Shown here: piece after piece, positions 13,413-26,789 of the stretch
How positions within the stretch are numbered: position 1 is the stretch's first letter
Layout: every line of letters begins with the position of its first letter
Source of the DNA: Synchiropus splendidus
Lineage: Eukaryota; Chordata; Actinopteri; Syngnathiformes; Callionymidae
Reading direction: 5' to 3'
DNA length: 64,000 nt
Assembly: GCF_027744825.2 (NCBI RefSeq)
Contig: NC_071337.1
Span: forward strand, 10,541,031 to 10,605,030
The notes under the pieces: model-generated
Told to the model about the DNA's origin: nothing
The model's input: only the letters and a program-made list of their open reading frames with translations
Databases searched by the model: none
Program-made: the position numbers and the translations under genes

Positions 13413-15669
13413 AAATTGTGTGTTACAAGTCCCCGTAATACACTGCAACAATCAAAACACTTGACAGGTGATATTATTACCATCATCGGACAGATCTGAC
13501 AGAGACATTTGTTCATCTGAACGTGGGGTCCTGGCTCAAAAATCACACACTCACCACACACTTGTCATGTAGACAATGACTCAACAAGAAAACCCATTGT
13601 ATATTACAGCAGTAATACTGTATTTTAAAACCACCACCGATCAGATCAGACTCGAATCGAGTGGTGAAAAGGTCTTATTCACTCATTAAATGCATTTTAT
13701 GACCAAAACAGAGTTGTCAGCATGTTGAATGGTTTGGAGCTGTTCTGCAGGACGGTTTGATTTGTTCTAAAACAGGATGCAATGAATGTAAATAAAGCTT
13801 TTGGGACCAGATATGAATAAGAAAATATCTGTCTTTGAATATCAATTATGAATAAGTATAAGTTAGTGGTTAACATGCCGAATCTTAGTCAGTGGTTATA
13901 AGAAGTTGACTGAATTCCAGGCTGTATTATGAGGCAACAAATATCCTGCCATTAACAGCTACTTGGCGAGAATATTTGTTTCTGATTTTTATGTTTTATT
14001 TACCCTCAAACCACGAGCAAATACTTAGAGTGACACTGAACATCCCACACCAGTGGCATTGACTCATTAGCTGTGTATTTTGGAGTCGACCTGTCGAAGG
14101 TAAACATTGGCTTCACTTGGCCCCCGTGTAACTGCAGAGTTCACACACGAGTGTGGCCAAACACACACTCAGGTGAGCACGGTGAGAGAGGCTTGTCGCC
14201 GTATTATCTTAGCCGCTGTCCGACAGGATGACCACACTGGGTAGAATTCGGGGGTGTTTCCTTAAACAGCTCCCTGGTGTGCTCAGCGTCAACACACACA
14301 CATGCAATCTGAGCACTGGAATAACTGAAGTGGAGCAGCTAAATTCTTTTTATATGGAGCTATTACTGCTGCTTTTGGGTCTGTATGTCGAAGGAATGTA
14401 TGAAGAAAATACATTAGCTACAACTACATCATTCTGCATACCTCTACGTGGATGCTAAGGTTAGCTGAACGCTGCTGCTCTTTGCTCTTCACTATGGGAA
14501 TCGTCTTCTCTGGGAGATGACTTTCCTACATGCAGTCCTGCAGATGACGTGGCTGGGCAGGGCTCTCATCTGCTGCCTGTGGCTCACACAGATCTCCAAA
14601 AGAGAGAAGGAAAAAAAAAAGTCCTTTAATGACAAACTTGAGCAGCCAAGAACGATTCAGCCTTTGCCCACGTCTGCCCTCTGATTGTGGAAAACAGTCA
14701 TTGTCGGCGAGTCACATCGTACAATTTACAATACCCAGAGTTTACACTCAGCTACTCGCTACCGGGCTTATTACTGAAGAACATTTATGAAGATAATTTC
14801 CCTTCAGCTTTTCAAATCCTCTGGCTCCATGACTTTCCCTCTCTGCCAGATGTGCTTCTCCTCTGGATCTCCCCCTGTGGAGGCCTCCGTGATTCATTTT
14901 CCACAGACATCTTAAAACTCTCTCCCCTCCCCCACGCTTCTCTCCTCCTCGTCTCCCTCTCCGAACCCAGACTCCTGCTGCTGGTTTGTCTCAGCCTGCA
15001 GTTGTCACTAACTCCACGGAGAGCAGGAATGAAGCTCATGTGGAATCTCCATAGCCAAGGGCTTGTTTTCAGCCGAGCCCCACCGACTCTCTCCCCCAAA
15101 GGTGCGCGGAGGGAGGGGCAGGAAGAGTGTGGCCAGGTGCTGTCGGGGGCGTTGGTGGGTGGCTCAACTTGATGACGCCCTCAGGGAGGTAGCCACGCCT
15201 CCACTAACAGGGGACATAAACCAGGTAACTTTGTTGGACTTTCACTGGCAGGGGAATCCACTCTCTCTTTTGCCCTGAACTGATGTCTGCAAAGACTTTG
15301 AAATGAAGCACCTTTGTCTTTGTTTGACTGGGGCTCTGTGCAGAGGTGTTGTTCAGTCCATGAATGACCTAAAGATGAAATGAACCAGGGACGACAGAGC
15401 CAAAAAACACACAATCCTCAGTAAGCAAAAGTACAAAACCAGCCCTCCTACATGTCAACAGTTTTCAGAGAAACCCTTTACAATACTGTATCCACAAACC
15501 CGACAGACTCTGGGAATATGGGCCACGGTAAAGTTATTTGGCATGTCAATTTTGAAGAAAAAATGGATGCATCAACAACATGTTTCTGGACTGACATGAA
15601 CGGACTGATGACAACTGCTGGGTCCAGTATCCAGAGGGATGTTTCCCCGGCTAAGCAGTGATGGGTTGA
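13413..15669. other. Intergenic DNA with one long unexplained ORF
   Basis: The plus strand has a 161-codon ORF at 14687-15172 rich in Leu, Ser and Pro, over a pyrimidine-rich block (14900-15000). It has no domain, no signal or repeat I recognise and no flanking splice context. The rest shows nothing. Confidence 0.5.
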
Positions 15670-15830
15670 TGGGTTTCATGAAACAGTGTCCATATTGTCA
15701 GAAGCCACCAGATGGCACTGTCTGCTATAAAATGTTGTAAACTGTTTCACTGAAACCTTGCATCATTTCTAAATCAAGAGCGCCATCTAGTGGCCTTTGA
15801 AAATTAGGACACCGTTTCATCAACCATGTC
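15670..15830. mobile_element. Small fold-back MITE
   Basis: The left arm runs from about 15677 (tcatgaaacagtgtcc) through agaagccaccagatggc, and the right arm is its inverted form (gccatctagtggcc to ggacaccgtttcatca), separated by about 65 nt. The arms are about 40 nt and imperfect. It is non-coding, and the transposon class is not assigned. Confidence 0.6.
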
Positions 15831-16904
15831 ATACTGTTTCATGATACCTCATTTACACATCAGTAAACGCAAAGGCATATAACACATTATCAATCCTAAG
15901 GCGCCATGTTGACGGTTGTCAAGCGGAGCTTCTCGTCCCAGAGTGTCACTGAAGTCAGACTTCCATGTTGCATGTTGACACGTTAGGCTTTCAATGAATG
16001 AAACGTTTCCTGATGCAGTAAGGTTGTGCTTCACTGGACTGTGCAACACACTAAAAAAGAAATGCTGCCAAAAATGTGTAGTATTTCGGAGGTCTTGATG
16101 GTGCTTTGTTACTGAGATACGTTCATGTAATGAATATATCATCGATGGAGCTTTCAAGCCATTCCTTCTTATCGGGTTTGCGACCCTTTGATGCATCTAC
16201 AAGCAGGTCAGGGCCACTGAGGCTACAAAATGAAAGCAACATCCGCAGACCTTCCATAACGTCATTTCCCCTTTGTTAAAGATTAAGTGTGTTCCAGCTG
16301 ATTCTGTGTGGGTTCAATCACTACACAGCACTGGACCAGGGGGAGCCAGCGCTGACTTGGCTCCACATGCCCAGCGCTAAGGGACATTTTGGCCGGCTTT
16401 ACAGTGGTTAGTGCTGACCATAGACAGCACATCTTTATTTGAGTGTGGACTTCAATATAGAGAGATTCAGGCTGAGGAGCTTTCCTTCTCTTGATGGTGA
16501 TCTGTGGGCAGCAGTGTGCTCCTGAGGGACAAACAATACGCCATAAACCTCACACACTTCATCTGCATAATGATCTGAAACAACTTCACTTTCCCTCCAC
16601 AAAAGGAAAAGCGGTTTTAAACCCACCTGCACAGCCTAACTTCACAGTAAAGAGTGTCTCTGTGCGTGCATGAGTCTGCTCTTTAAAGAGTCCAGTGATT
16701 GCACGTTGAGAGACGGACTATCCCCAATTCACTAGTAATAAAGTGCTAAATTGAAAGGTGGGCTGAGACAAGGTAGAAACCCTCCATTACCTGGCGGCTG
16801 CTGCGCAGGATGTTTGTGCTCCTGACACGCTGGAGCTCTAAAGGTGGCCTTTTTCAGGGCAGCTAGCCAGTGGCTCCAACGTATATAACATAACATGTCA
16901 GTGA

Positions 16905-17035
16905 TACAGTCGCGCTTCGACTTACCAGCTAATAGTGGTGGAGGCCTTTACTCGAAAGGCTTGAGTGTCAAATCAGTTTTCACCATTGGAATGAATTGGA
17001 ATATCACCAAACTGCTCCTGACCCCCAGAGCACGA
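16905..17035. mobile_element. Relic of a repeat related to the 36,952 element
   Basis: Contains tacagtcgcgcttcgactta and, 80 nt on, cattggaatgaattggaat. These resemble the end and sub-terminal words of fish elements starting acagtggtacctcg with an aatgaattggaa block. It is cut off where the next repeat begins. Confidence 0.35.
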
Positions 17036-17043
17036 GGAAATGC

Positions 17044-17424
17044 AAAAAAATTTAATCTCAATTAATCGCATTATAAGCAGAGTTAACTCACGATTAATGG
17101 CAAATGTCTTACACATTTTGCATCTGTTCTGAGTAACTTAAAGGAAGAGTTTATCAAACACAAGACTGGTCAATAATAGATGCTTCATGTAAAACATTTG
17201 TTTACAACTACAAGCCAACACAACAGATGCTCTTGGGAACATTATTCAGAATAACCTCAGAGGCACTGAAACATGAAAAAAAAAAACATGTGTTGATTAA
17301 ATCTCCCTTTATGTTACATTTTAAACACATACCAAATTTGTGATCATTTTGCCATTAATTGTGAGTTAACTCGGCTTTAGTGCAATTAATTGAGATTAAA
17401 AATTTGAATCTATTGAGAGCCCTA
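17044..17424. mobile_element. hAT-like element with long inverted arms, left end missing
   Basis: Arms at 17048-17104 and 17348-17403 are inverted copies: aatctcaattaatcgcatt, gagttaactcacgattaatgg on the left; ccattaattgtgagttaac and aattaattgagattaaa on the right. The right end, tattgagagcccta at 17424, matches the common fish/vertebrate terminus TAGGGCTGTCAAT. The left terminus is absent, so the copy is truncated. About 240 nt of non-coding DNA lies between the arms. Confidence 0.65.
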
Positions 17425-20400
17425 ATAAAAATGTATTATTAATAATAATTGTACTGTTTTTAATGACAGTCTCCTAAGTCCCAACATTTCCTGTCACTTC
17501 CTATTCATCCTTTGAAAAGCAAAGCAAAACAAAACACACAATAAATCAATGAATAAATAAAGAAACAAGTAACTAAGGATTCATCTTGTACCTTAAAAGG
17601 CCAAGTGCCCTTGATAATCATCTGTTTAACTTGAGAACTAATGCTGTATTCCAGTTACTTTGGAAGTGGGAAGTCGGAGCTAGGAATATGTCACGGCTCA
17701 GTTCACTGTGTTCCAGTCATCGAGGTCGGAAAACAAGACGAAAGCGAGCCTCACGCGTGCTATTATATATAAGCAGCTTCTTGACAAATAGGCTCTGCCA
17801 CTGAAATCATGGACTATTGAGCTAATGGTGGACATACACTACTAGCTTCCCCTGTCAATGACATTACATGGTTCTGAGCAGTTCAGAAACAGTCTGTTTA
17901 TTTACCCCATACAGGAAGTTCCACGTTAATTGGGTCATTCTGATCTTTGTGATAAAGACTGGAGGAAAATGAGAAGATTCCGGTCTGAAGTCGCAACAGA
18001 GATCTTAAGATGTGGCACCTGTTTTCATCTGTGGCATCGACCTCAGAGTGAAACTGGAATTAAACACACGAGGGCTGCAGGTGAGCAAACAACATTTAGT
18101 GTCAGTGGAAAGATAATGACTGTTTAGCTGCTGCCATTGCTGCCGTTTCCTCTTTCTCTCATTCTCACTTCAGAATTTTATCTTCGCATTCAGTTTACAT
18201 CTGACGAAACCTCCTGCCACGTTGTCCCTCCCTTCTTCAACGTTGCTCTCTCTCTCTCTCTCTCTCTCCAGCTCTTCCTCATTCTCTTGTTTCACATTTT
18301 GCACCACAAGTTCAAAACCTTTTCTCCTCTTCTCTGACTCCCTGCTCTCCATTTTCCTTCTACTCTGCATGTCATTTATTGGGTCAAACAAAGTCACATG
18401 ACCAATATATTACTCTTTTGACCTTTTCAATTCTCCTCAGGTGGAGCATGTCTGCTATTCTGGTCTGATATCACAGACTGGGCCATGTGACCCTGGACGG
18501 CTGGGACTGAGCTGAGCTTTGAGGAAAAATGTTAACAAAGCAAGGTGAAAAGTCTAAATGGGTTTGAGAACTTCAAAGGGAATTGCTGGATATATTCAGC
18601 GAGAAAGAATGGCCCTCATCCCAACTATTTACAACCCAAAAAGTTTCACGTCAGAACCAACATACGCTGTCACTAGGGCTCCATCTGAGCCCCAGTAAGG
18701 CGCAAAGAATGACCTGTCCAAACCTTGGAAGAGGGACATGTCTGATGCCATGAGGGTTTGTGGGGCAACAGTTTTTATTTATAGTGTTTAAACCACATAA
18801 ATTAATATTCAATTGCAATAGATGGAGACTCAACTGACGCTCAGGGCAGGGTAGGAAGGCATCAGTTTATGCAGTTTGAAAGGGGGCGCTAGGGTTTGAG
18901 TAGTAACAGAACACTGTTAAATCACACCATTAAACAAGCGGGAACAACACAAATACAGCATGTGCAACAACCTGGTAGATAAAAGCACACAGGGAGTGCT
19001 GAAGTGTGCGTGACTGTCATCGCTAGAAGAAGCCTGGGTGGAGAAAACTTTCCTTGGTTTGAACAAACAGGTTTCAGGAGACAGGTAGATAACCAGGATG
19101 GATTTGGGCAAACCAGGTCCAAACAGATGTTAAATTGAAAACATAACACAGATGAATCAAGCTATTTTATATGCAGCATTTACTGCTTTTGATGAATGAT
19201 GTACGTCACAGTATTAATCTGGATTCATATTTCCTCATCTGTGCACTGCAGCACGGCAACCAAAATCTTCTCTCTTAAACCAAAAGTTTGTAGAATTCTT
19301 ATTTATCTTGATTCAACTGCAGTTGAAGAGAACTCCTTCCATACATGACCACAAGGCCAAAAATAATGAAGTCACAACAAAGTACTGTGTTTAAATTAAA
19401 AAAAAAACAAAAAACCTCACTCATTAAACATGTACTAAACACATTACAATCGAACTCATCTCAATATACGGTGACGTGAGGTGCGACTTACTTGTCACTT
19501 AACTGTCTATTCATGTTAACCAATAAACAATCAGGAGCCATCTTTGTTGACCAATATAGTCTCTCAGCTTCAGTGTGCTTGCAGGGAACATGAATAATAA
19601 TATGCTGCGGAACAAGAGAAATGAACAGTGAGGGAATACGTTGCATGCGCAGGACAGGGTTTGAAGAAGAGGTCGCCTAGGAGTGGAAGCTAATTTAGCC
19701 TTAAGTGTGGTGTTGTTTGTTGTTGTACTGACCACTGCACACAATGGAAGAACAGTGGCAAAGAAGAGTGTGTCAATATTATGAGTCATTAATTGCTTTA
19801 TTTTGAGTCACTGATGAGATGTTAGCATTTTGTTGTTTTGACCCATCTTTGCTGCCTAATTCGAGTATTCTGGCGCATAGAATATATTGTTATAAATAAT
19901 AGCACGGATGTTACTCACACAACAAAAGTGTAAGTAACTTGGTTTAATTTTCCTCGCATAAACAGAGTCCTATCTTAAATAAATAAATTACAAAAACAAA
20001 CAAACAAAAGAAAAACAACATAAAATCGATCCCTTGTAATATTCCAATGGAGTTTTTTCGAGTCCAGCAAAGCAAACTCTGCTAAATCATTTGACCCCAA
20101 ACACGTGAAGAACAGAAACACCTCCCACAATCCCTTCTCAGCACCTCCCCAGCCATTATTAGACACAAAGGCAGCTATAAAAGTCAACAGATGCAGAGAG
20201 TTTGAGGCCTGACGTTTTACACCCACATGAGGTTATAATGGAAGCACAGGTCCATTTCATGTGAAATAAAAGTGCAAAAACATATAACCAAACAAGTGGC
20301 CGATTCAAAGGTCATTTCTCTGCTCTTAAACACCGGAATCACAAACACGGAAACTGTTGTCAGTGGTCTGCCTTGTTGCTCGGTTTTCATCTCAGTCAGA

Positions 20401-20996
20401 CCAAGTCTGAAGTTTTTTTTTTTTATTAGACGCTCTGAGAAGCGTTTAAGTATGTATCTCATACGTGAGTGAGCAGCGCCCTCTTTTGGCTTCTTGAAGA
20501 AATTGTCGGTAACACATGAAATACTGCGTTGTCCACAGGGGGGCGCTCGTGTACTTGCTGAAATTGCCACGGAAAAAAATGGAACTAATCATTTTGTCTT
20601 CTGGTGAAATAACAAATGTATTCAGGAGGAGGCTGCGGGTGTATCTGAAGGACAAGCATCCACGTTTTAAACCTAACAATTAAGTTTGAAAAAAAAATAC
20701 CATTGTTTGTCCATTGATACGGACAAATAGAGATGCTTTATCTCACCACTGCAAACCCACCGAGGCCCTTGAGAGTCACTCCAACAAAACAAAGCCTGTG
20801 ATCCGTTTACGCTTGTGTTTATGTCTGTTTACTTTTGATTTAATTAAGATTGTGATTTTGACCTCAGATCACAAACTAGGAGAGTTGAATGAATCACTAA
20901 CATAGTCTTTTAATACTCATTAGTGTAAATGAACACGGATGACCTACATGGATGACCTTCAGATGACCTAACTTTCTCTTTCACTGCGATCTAATG
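17425..20996. other. Intergenic DNA, no gene seen
   Basis: A partial copy of the TGCGTTCCA fold-back repeat begins near 17645. A (CT)n tract lies at 18246-18268. Remaining ORFs, including one of 117 codons on the minus strand at 20217-20570, have no recognisable feature. Confidence 0.55.
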
Positions 20997-21655
20997 AACG
21001 GGATCTTAACCTTCTTTATCTCGAGGCTCACTTTCCCCAGAACAAATGGACCCGGGGCCCATTCAATGGAACTGATTCACTACCCTTAAGTTCATCAACA
21101 ACCATATTTAATCTACTAACAACTAAGGAAACCAAAACCTTGTGAAATGACATGAAACCTGTGATCATCGCAAAGGTATTCATTTGTCATTGAAAAGTCC
21201 GACCAGCAGCAGAACCAGGTGCGAGTCATATTCAACAAATTTACTAAAGAAAAAAATGACTGTTGAGAAAAATTGGAAAAGCTGTATGAAATTCTGAATA
21301 AAACAATATATAATAAAACAATGTCTAAATATCATAAAATAAAAATAATACATTTGATTTCAACTCCAAAGAAGATATAAGTAAAGTATAAATGAAAGTA
21401 TTGCCAGTTCTTACTGTTGGCATCACTTTCTTTATTGTTTTTTAATGTTCAAGAACTCCTCCATAGTTGGTAACTCTCACAGATTTGCAGCTATCAAGTC
21501 AATTCAGTGACTCACTACTGTCACCATACGTGGCTAATGTAATAAAACTGAGCATCTCCCTGCCCAAAGGTGTAAAACTAAAAAACTTTTAGCGACCCTC
21601 TAGGAGGCGCTCCCGGCCCAACCATGGGCCCCGGCCCTGTGGTTAAGAATCACTG
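20997..21655. mobile_element. Non-autonomous hAT-like element, copy A
   Basis: Same family as the element at 26790-27317: both share cagaacaaatgg, ggcccattcaat, the block aaaccttgtgaaatgacatg and the right end ggttaagaatcactg. The left end is degraded (aacgggatcttaacc). Flanks atctaatg (20989-20996) and gtgtaatg (21656-21663) agree at 6 of 8 bases, as expected for an old 8-bp hAT target duplication. It has no coding capacity. Confidence 0.75.
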
Positions 21656-23384
21656 GTGTAATGCACATTTAAGCTCATTTCTTCATAAAGAAAAAAATAA
21701 CATTTTCCAATCACAGATAGCCAACAATTCAAACAGCTAAGACCCCACTAAAATCCCACATTTCCTTCAAGGTGCTGGCAACAAGTGAAGCAGCCACTTC
21801 ATTTCAATCTACTCTCCTGCCCCGAGTGTAAATAAACGTGTCCTTAAGAAGCTTAAGTGTGGTACCAAGTCTCACCTGCTCAACATCTTGTCGTTGTCAC
21901 TCAGCCCAGTTCTGCCTCCTAGTGTTTACTAAACGTCCAGCGGTGTCATTCAGTCGCCACCTGGGAGACAGAGCCGGCAGATTAAAGCTGGATCTGCATG
22001 TATTAAAATTGGAAATGTGATCAGATCCTCTCCACGGCAGATATACATAAAAGATTAGATTCGTAAGGTGTTGGAGGTTCAGTCACATGCTCATCAGGGA
22101 GGAGACATCACGGAGCCGCAGACCACCAGGACTCCGAGATAATGACATGCGTATGATAATTGACCTCAATGTGTCCTCGAGGAGGTGAGTTTGGAAGCTT
22201 CAGTTGGTTTTACAAAACACAGATAAGTGGCTTATTTGAAATGAAATGTTTGTGATGCCACTGAACAAAGACACCCTGCTCATGAAGAAGTGATCATATA
22301 CTGCTGAAGTCAGCAGGTTTGACATCCATTTACGCTCTGGAGCTAAGAGGCTAATGTAAAGGCGCATGATGGGTGCATTTCGACTCGCCTTTAAATGAGG
22401 TGATTCATCTCAGGAGGATCTCCATTTTTATAGTCTGATATCTCCTACTCCACTCACATGAGCTTCACTGTTGTATGACATCAAGGAACATTGCAGACTG
22501 CTAGTGTGAGGCCAACATCAAAAGTCTCGCTGGATCAAGTTGCTCAGTGTTCAGGAGACAGAGGAGATGATCCAGCTGCCGAGCACATCACTATCTCATC
22601 CACTACCGTACGGTATTGTGCTGCAAAAGTTCCAGAGCACAGTGGAGAAACAGATCGGCCGCTCTCTTGATCCTCGCTTCAAAATGGAAGCTAGTGAGGG
22701 ACCATCAGCAGCAGCAGCAGCAGCAGCTTGTAAAACACAGACGCGCAGCATGAGCGAGTCTGCCAGCTGAAAGAACAAATCTCATCTCAACTGCAACTCA
22801 AGTGCCCTTATTTATTTACGTCTGGAAAACATCGCCATGTCTGGTGACGCCCCAAACCCCGCTGCAGAACGCCACTGAGACGCTACTTATTTGAATAGAA
22901 ATGTAAATAGGACGCAGAGAGCGGTGGGTTCCCCCTGCTGAGAGTCTCCGGCTCCGTTCCAACAATACATCTAATCATCCGACTGCGTCGTCTACATGTG
23001 ACCCTCAGAGGATGTTTGCAAACGCTGATTAGTTCACCGTGAGTCCATGTCTCCAGACTACCCCGTCTGATTAGCTCCGATTTGACATGAAGGCTGCGTG
23101 TTCCTTGACACAGTGTGAGGTGAGACGACGCAGCCTTCGGTAAACTCACATTTGCTGTCGATGCTAAACTCCCTGGGGAGCCTGGAGGCGTCTGACACGA
23201 AACGTTCAGCTCCACTTTCTGTTGCTCACTCCTGACAAAGGGCATTTCAGGCGCTGCGGTGAAACTTCTAGCTTCTAGCTTCTAACTTCTATACATTTGA
23301 TCCGGAGCGTCTGGAAACACCACTCATAACATCTAACATGAACATGTATTTATCATAAGAGCGACATTTGTGTCTGTTCTTCCT
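21656..23384. other. Intergenic DNA, no gene seen
   Basis: A (CAG)7 run lies at 22706-22726 inside a 76-codon ORF (22540-22770) that reads through it as poly-Ala; the ORF has no known domain. A short repeat of agcttct words lies at 23268-23290. No splice-supported exon was found. Confidence 0.55.
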
Positions 23385-23860
23385 GAGGCAGCTACGAAAA
23401 CTTCGACTGCCGACGAAGTTGCTGGTGGAGTTCTACACTGCCATCATCCAGTCCAGCCTCACCTCCTCTATCACTGTCTGGTACAACAGCGCCACCTCCA
23501 GGGACAAGAGCAGACTGCAGTGTGTTCTGCTGAGAAGGTGATCGGTTGCAACCTGCCACCTCTTCAGGACCTGTACACCTCCAGGACCCAGAGACGTGCA
23601 GGTGGGATCAGAGCCGACCCTTCTCACCCTGGACATGGACTGTTTGTCCCTCTTCCCTCTGGCAGGAGGCTACGGTCCATCCAGACCAGAACCTCCCGTC
23701 ACAGGAACAGCTTCTTCCCCTCGGCCCTCAGCCTTGTTGTTATTTATTTATTTATTTTTGTCAGCACTTTATTCCAAAACACTTTCCTAGTTGGTGGGCT
23801 CCCCACTGACCATGGCAATAAATTAAATTCTGATTCTGTAAAAACAACTAATCTCTTTAT
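23385..23860 (+). mobile_element. 3' end of an L2-type LINE with a frameshift
   Basis: One frame gives KLLVEFYTAIIQSSL, then ITVWYNSATSRDKS, and the next frame continues with VIGCNLPPLQDLY, DPSHPGHGLF, LPSGRRLRSIQTRTSRHRN and SFFPSAL. This is the C-terminal region after the reverse transcriptase in L2/Maui-type LINEs. The switch of frame near 23540 marks a deletion. The copy ends with a short attctgattctg repeat at about 23828-23839, a typical L2 tail. It is a dead 5'-truncated copy. Confidence 0.85.
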
Positions 23861-26789
23861 TTTTAAATTGATCTGTAGGAAGAGAAATTTCGATTATAGG
23901 TCATGAAACAGATTTCATTTTACAGCTCTGAATCACCATCAGGATCCAGGAAACATTTGAAGTTTTTTCTGCTAAAGTCTTGTTTGGGAAAAAGACTTTT
24001 TCCAAAGCATAATAATATGCGGCAGAGGAGCCCAAATGCCATGGAGCTGAAGAAGAGGCGTGTCAACTTTCTGAACACCACTTGAACACAGCAGTGTTCC
24101 AGAACCATCTGAAGACTGAGCTTGTAAGGCTTTGTTTAGCATTGGACCACATCATGGGTGGAAATTAATGAAGTTTGTCTGAGGTCAGTTCTGTCTGGTC
24201 AAAATAGATTTGGAGCTACTTACAATCTCAATTGAGCAATTTATCAGAAAAGCAAAAGCAAGTCACAAGTCACTGAACCAGTTCTTTTTTATAAAGCTGG
24301 TTTTTCCTGGATGCTGCCATCAACCTCCAGCTAACGTCTTTGACAATCCTACCAGGAAGAGAACATCATCCTGTGCTATATTTAGACATGAACTGCTGTT
24401 CTTCAGGGCTTAAGTGACTGTGCCTCCACAGATCCAAGTTCTCTACTTCTAACATGTTGTGACAGGAATCCGCTCAGCAAAAAAGGACTTTTTACCTGCG
24501 AGGTTAAAACCATAAAAACTTAAAAAAAAAATTCAATCCTGCTCTTGAATCACTTCCAGATAGAAGCCGTTTTCTCGCATAGGATGCAGGCTGCACTTCC
24601 CTCGAACTAGGCTAGAATGCAAACCAGCTTGGAAGGAGCAGCTGAGAAGTTGACAGGGCAACACAGGGCAGAACCACAGACTAATTCCAGTTTGACAGTC
24701 TAAATGAAGCACCTTTTATTTTGTTTTAAACGTCAAGCAACCTTTAGTCAAGTCAAAGACAATTTGATTTCTAAGACTGTTTTATTTTCTTAAATGAAGA
24801 GCTACAAACTGTGATCTCTGGGTGTTCATACGCTTCACTCACACTCCCAGATTGCTAAACCGATACATAGAGAGTCACCTCACCTGTGGCCATTTCCCTG
24901 AACAAAGTTTCTTCTTATGCTCACGCCCACATTTTACTATTTAAAAAAAAAATCCAGTCTAGAGTGACAGAATTGAAAGTGGATCTGAGACATGATAGAT
25001 GACTCAAATTTGAGCTCGAACGATTGTATTGATCCCTCATGCAGCAAGGGTGGACAAGTCCTTCTCCCTCTGTTGCAGGACTAGTGCTGCTAGCTCCCCC
25101 ATCATCTGGCTGTTGCTGGGAGGGGGGACCGCAAAGTTATGGACGGAGTCGCGTTGAAGCAGAGCGCAGTGAAAAGGGTATGATGACACAGACCCTCCTT
25201 ACTTGGCGCCCAGGCTCCAGTGCGACTCCCAGCTCAGCTATGGGGGGACACCAGCTAGCTCACCTCACCACCATCGAGTTATAATGCTAACTGTGATCTA
25301 GAGCGCGGGTGGCACGGAAGCAGTCTCCAGACGCAAGAGTATCACGGTCAACGTTGGGTCCGGCATAGCCACACAAAAGCAAGACAAAAATACAACAGCA
25401 GACTAAACAAAAAGCTCCGAAAGAGAATGTATTTGACACAGTAGATGTAGACAAAGCATCGTGAAGAACTGAGGATTGAAGTTTGTCTTAATACTTCACT
25501 ACAGAAACAAACGTCCTGCCATTTTCCATTGGTTTTCAAGTTAGTCAGTACCAGAGGTTTGTACACATGCTGTGAAACTACTTTTCCACTAAGCCTCGTG
25601 ACATCTCGGTGTGACTCAGCAGCCATTCTCCAAGCTCAAGAGAGATACCGGTCCGGACAAAACCCTTTCAGTCGCTTGTATTATTGCTCTCAAGGTCATG
25701 GCCGCTGAGTGAATGCTCAACATCAAGCAGACAAAAATCACTTTCCTGCTGTAATCACTTTTCATAGCCCCTCAGCGATTAATGAAACTTGCTCTGTCAC
25801 TAGAGCGGAATTTTCTGCCACTCATTACAATCCTTTTTCATTCTTCTTAAGGTAAAATACTGCCTCCCGAACATCCACCCTGAAACCAGTGCTGGATGAA
25901 AAGCAATTCCGTTTCGGTGCACGGAGATGATGTGTTCATTTTTCCTGCTGACTCATTGGGCAAAGTAATTGAATTAAAGCGGCTCAGTGCGAACACGACA
26001 TTGTCTGCTCCTATAGATGTAAACAAGACAAGCGGCTGTCTTAGCATCTGCTTCACCACTTAACACTCATTGTTATTGTTACATACGCTGCAACCTCACC
26101 TCATTTTATACCGTCTCTCTTTTCACTCACACCAGTCCCTCTTCTTCCTACCCGTAGACGCAAACTAGGTTCACCAGTATTTTGGATTTCATGATTTGAT
26201 AAATCGTTCGCTTTGGAATAAAACAACACACTAGTCTTTTTTTATTCAGTCAAACACTCCGCCCACGGAGCTCTGTTAAAGTGGCTGCCGATATGCTAAT
26301 GCATCACCATGATTTTTATCCCTTCACAGGGGGGCGCAATTGTTTCTGTGGGTGTTTCATATTCATAAAAAAAAGCTACTGAAGACACAGTTTTGGGAAA
26401 CCATTCTCGGAACAAACTAAACTGATATCCTGAACCTGAAGAAGTACACACACAAAACAGTTGTTGCACAGTTCTGAATTCAGTAATTGTGCTCACTTGC
26501 TGAACTGATATTTTTCTAATAATATCTGCTGAGCTTTCAATGGGTGGCTAACGTTCTCACTTAGAGATGGGGTTCACAGTTCGCCATTCAGGAGTGGTTG
26601 AGTAGAAACGCTGCAGGTCTGCGTTGAGATGAGCGAGACAAAAAACGGATCTTGTCAGGGTGTTTCCTGGATCACCAGAGGTGGTCCTGGTATGTCAAAC
26701 AGGGAGGAAGTCTTGTTTATGCTGAGGGGAAGTGATGAGGTTTCACGATACTGTGCTCACAATTTCAGAGGTCGCTAGAACGTTTAGAT
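23861..26789. other. Intergenic DNA, no gene seen
   Basis: A mix of AT-rich and moderately GC-rich DNA. The ORF at 25039-25284 and others are short and without recognisable domains. Confidence 0.55.

Noticed and set aside
23370..23906. A 178-codon ORF as a host gene
   Set aside because: Its middle is the C-terminal part of an L2-type LINE after a frameshift; both ends are read-through.
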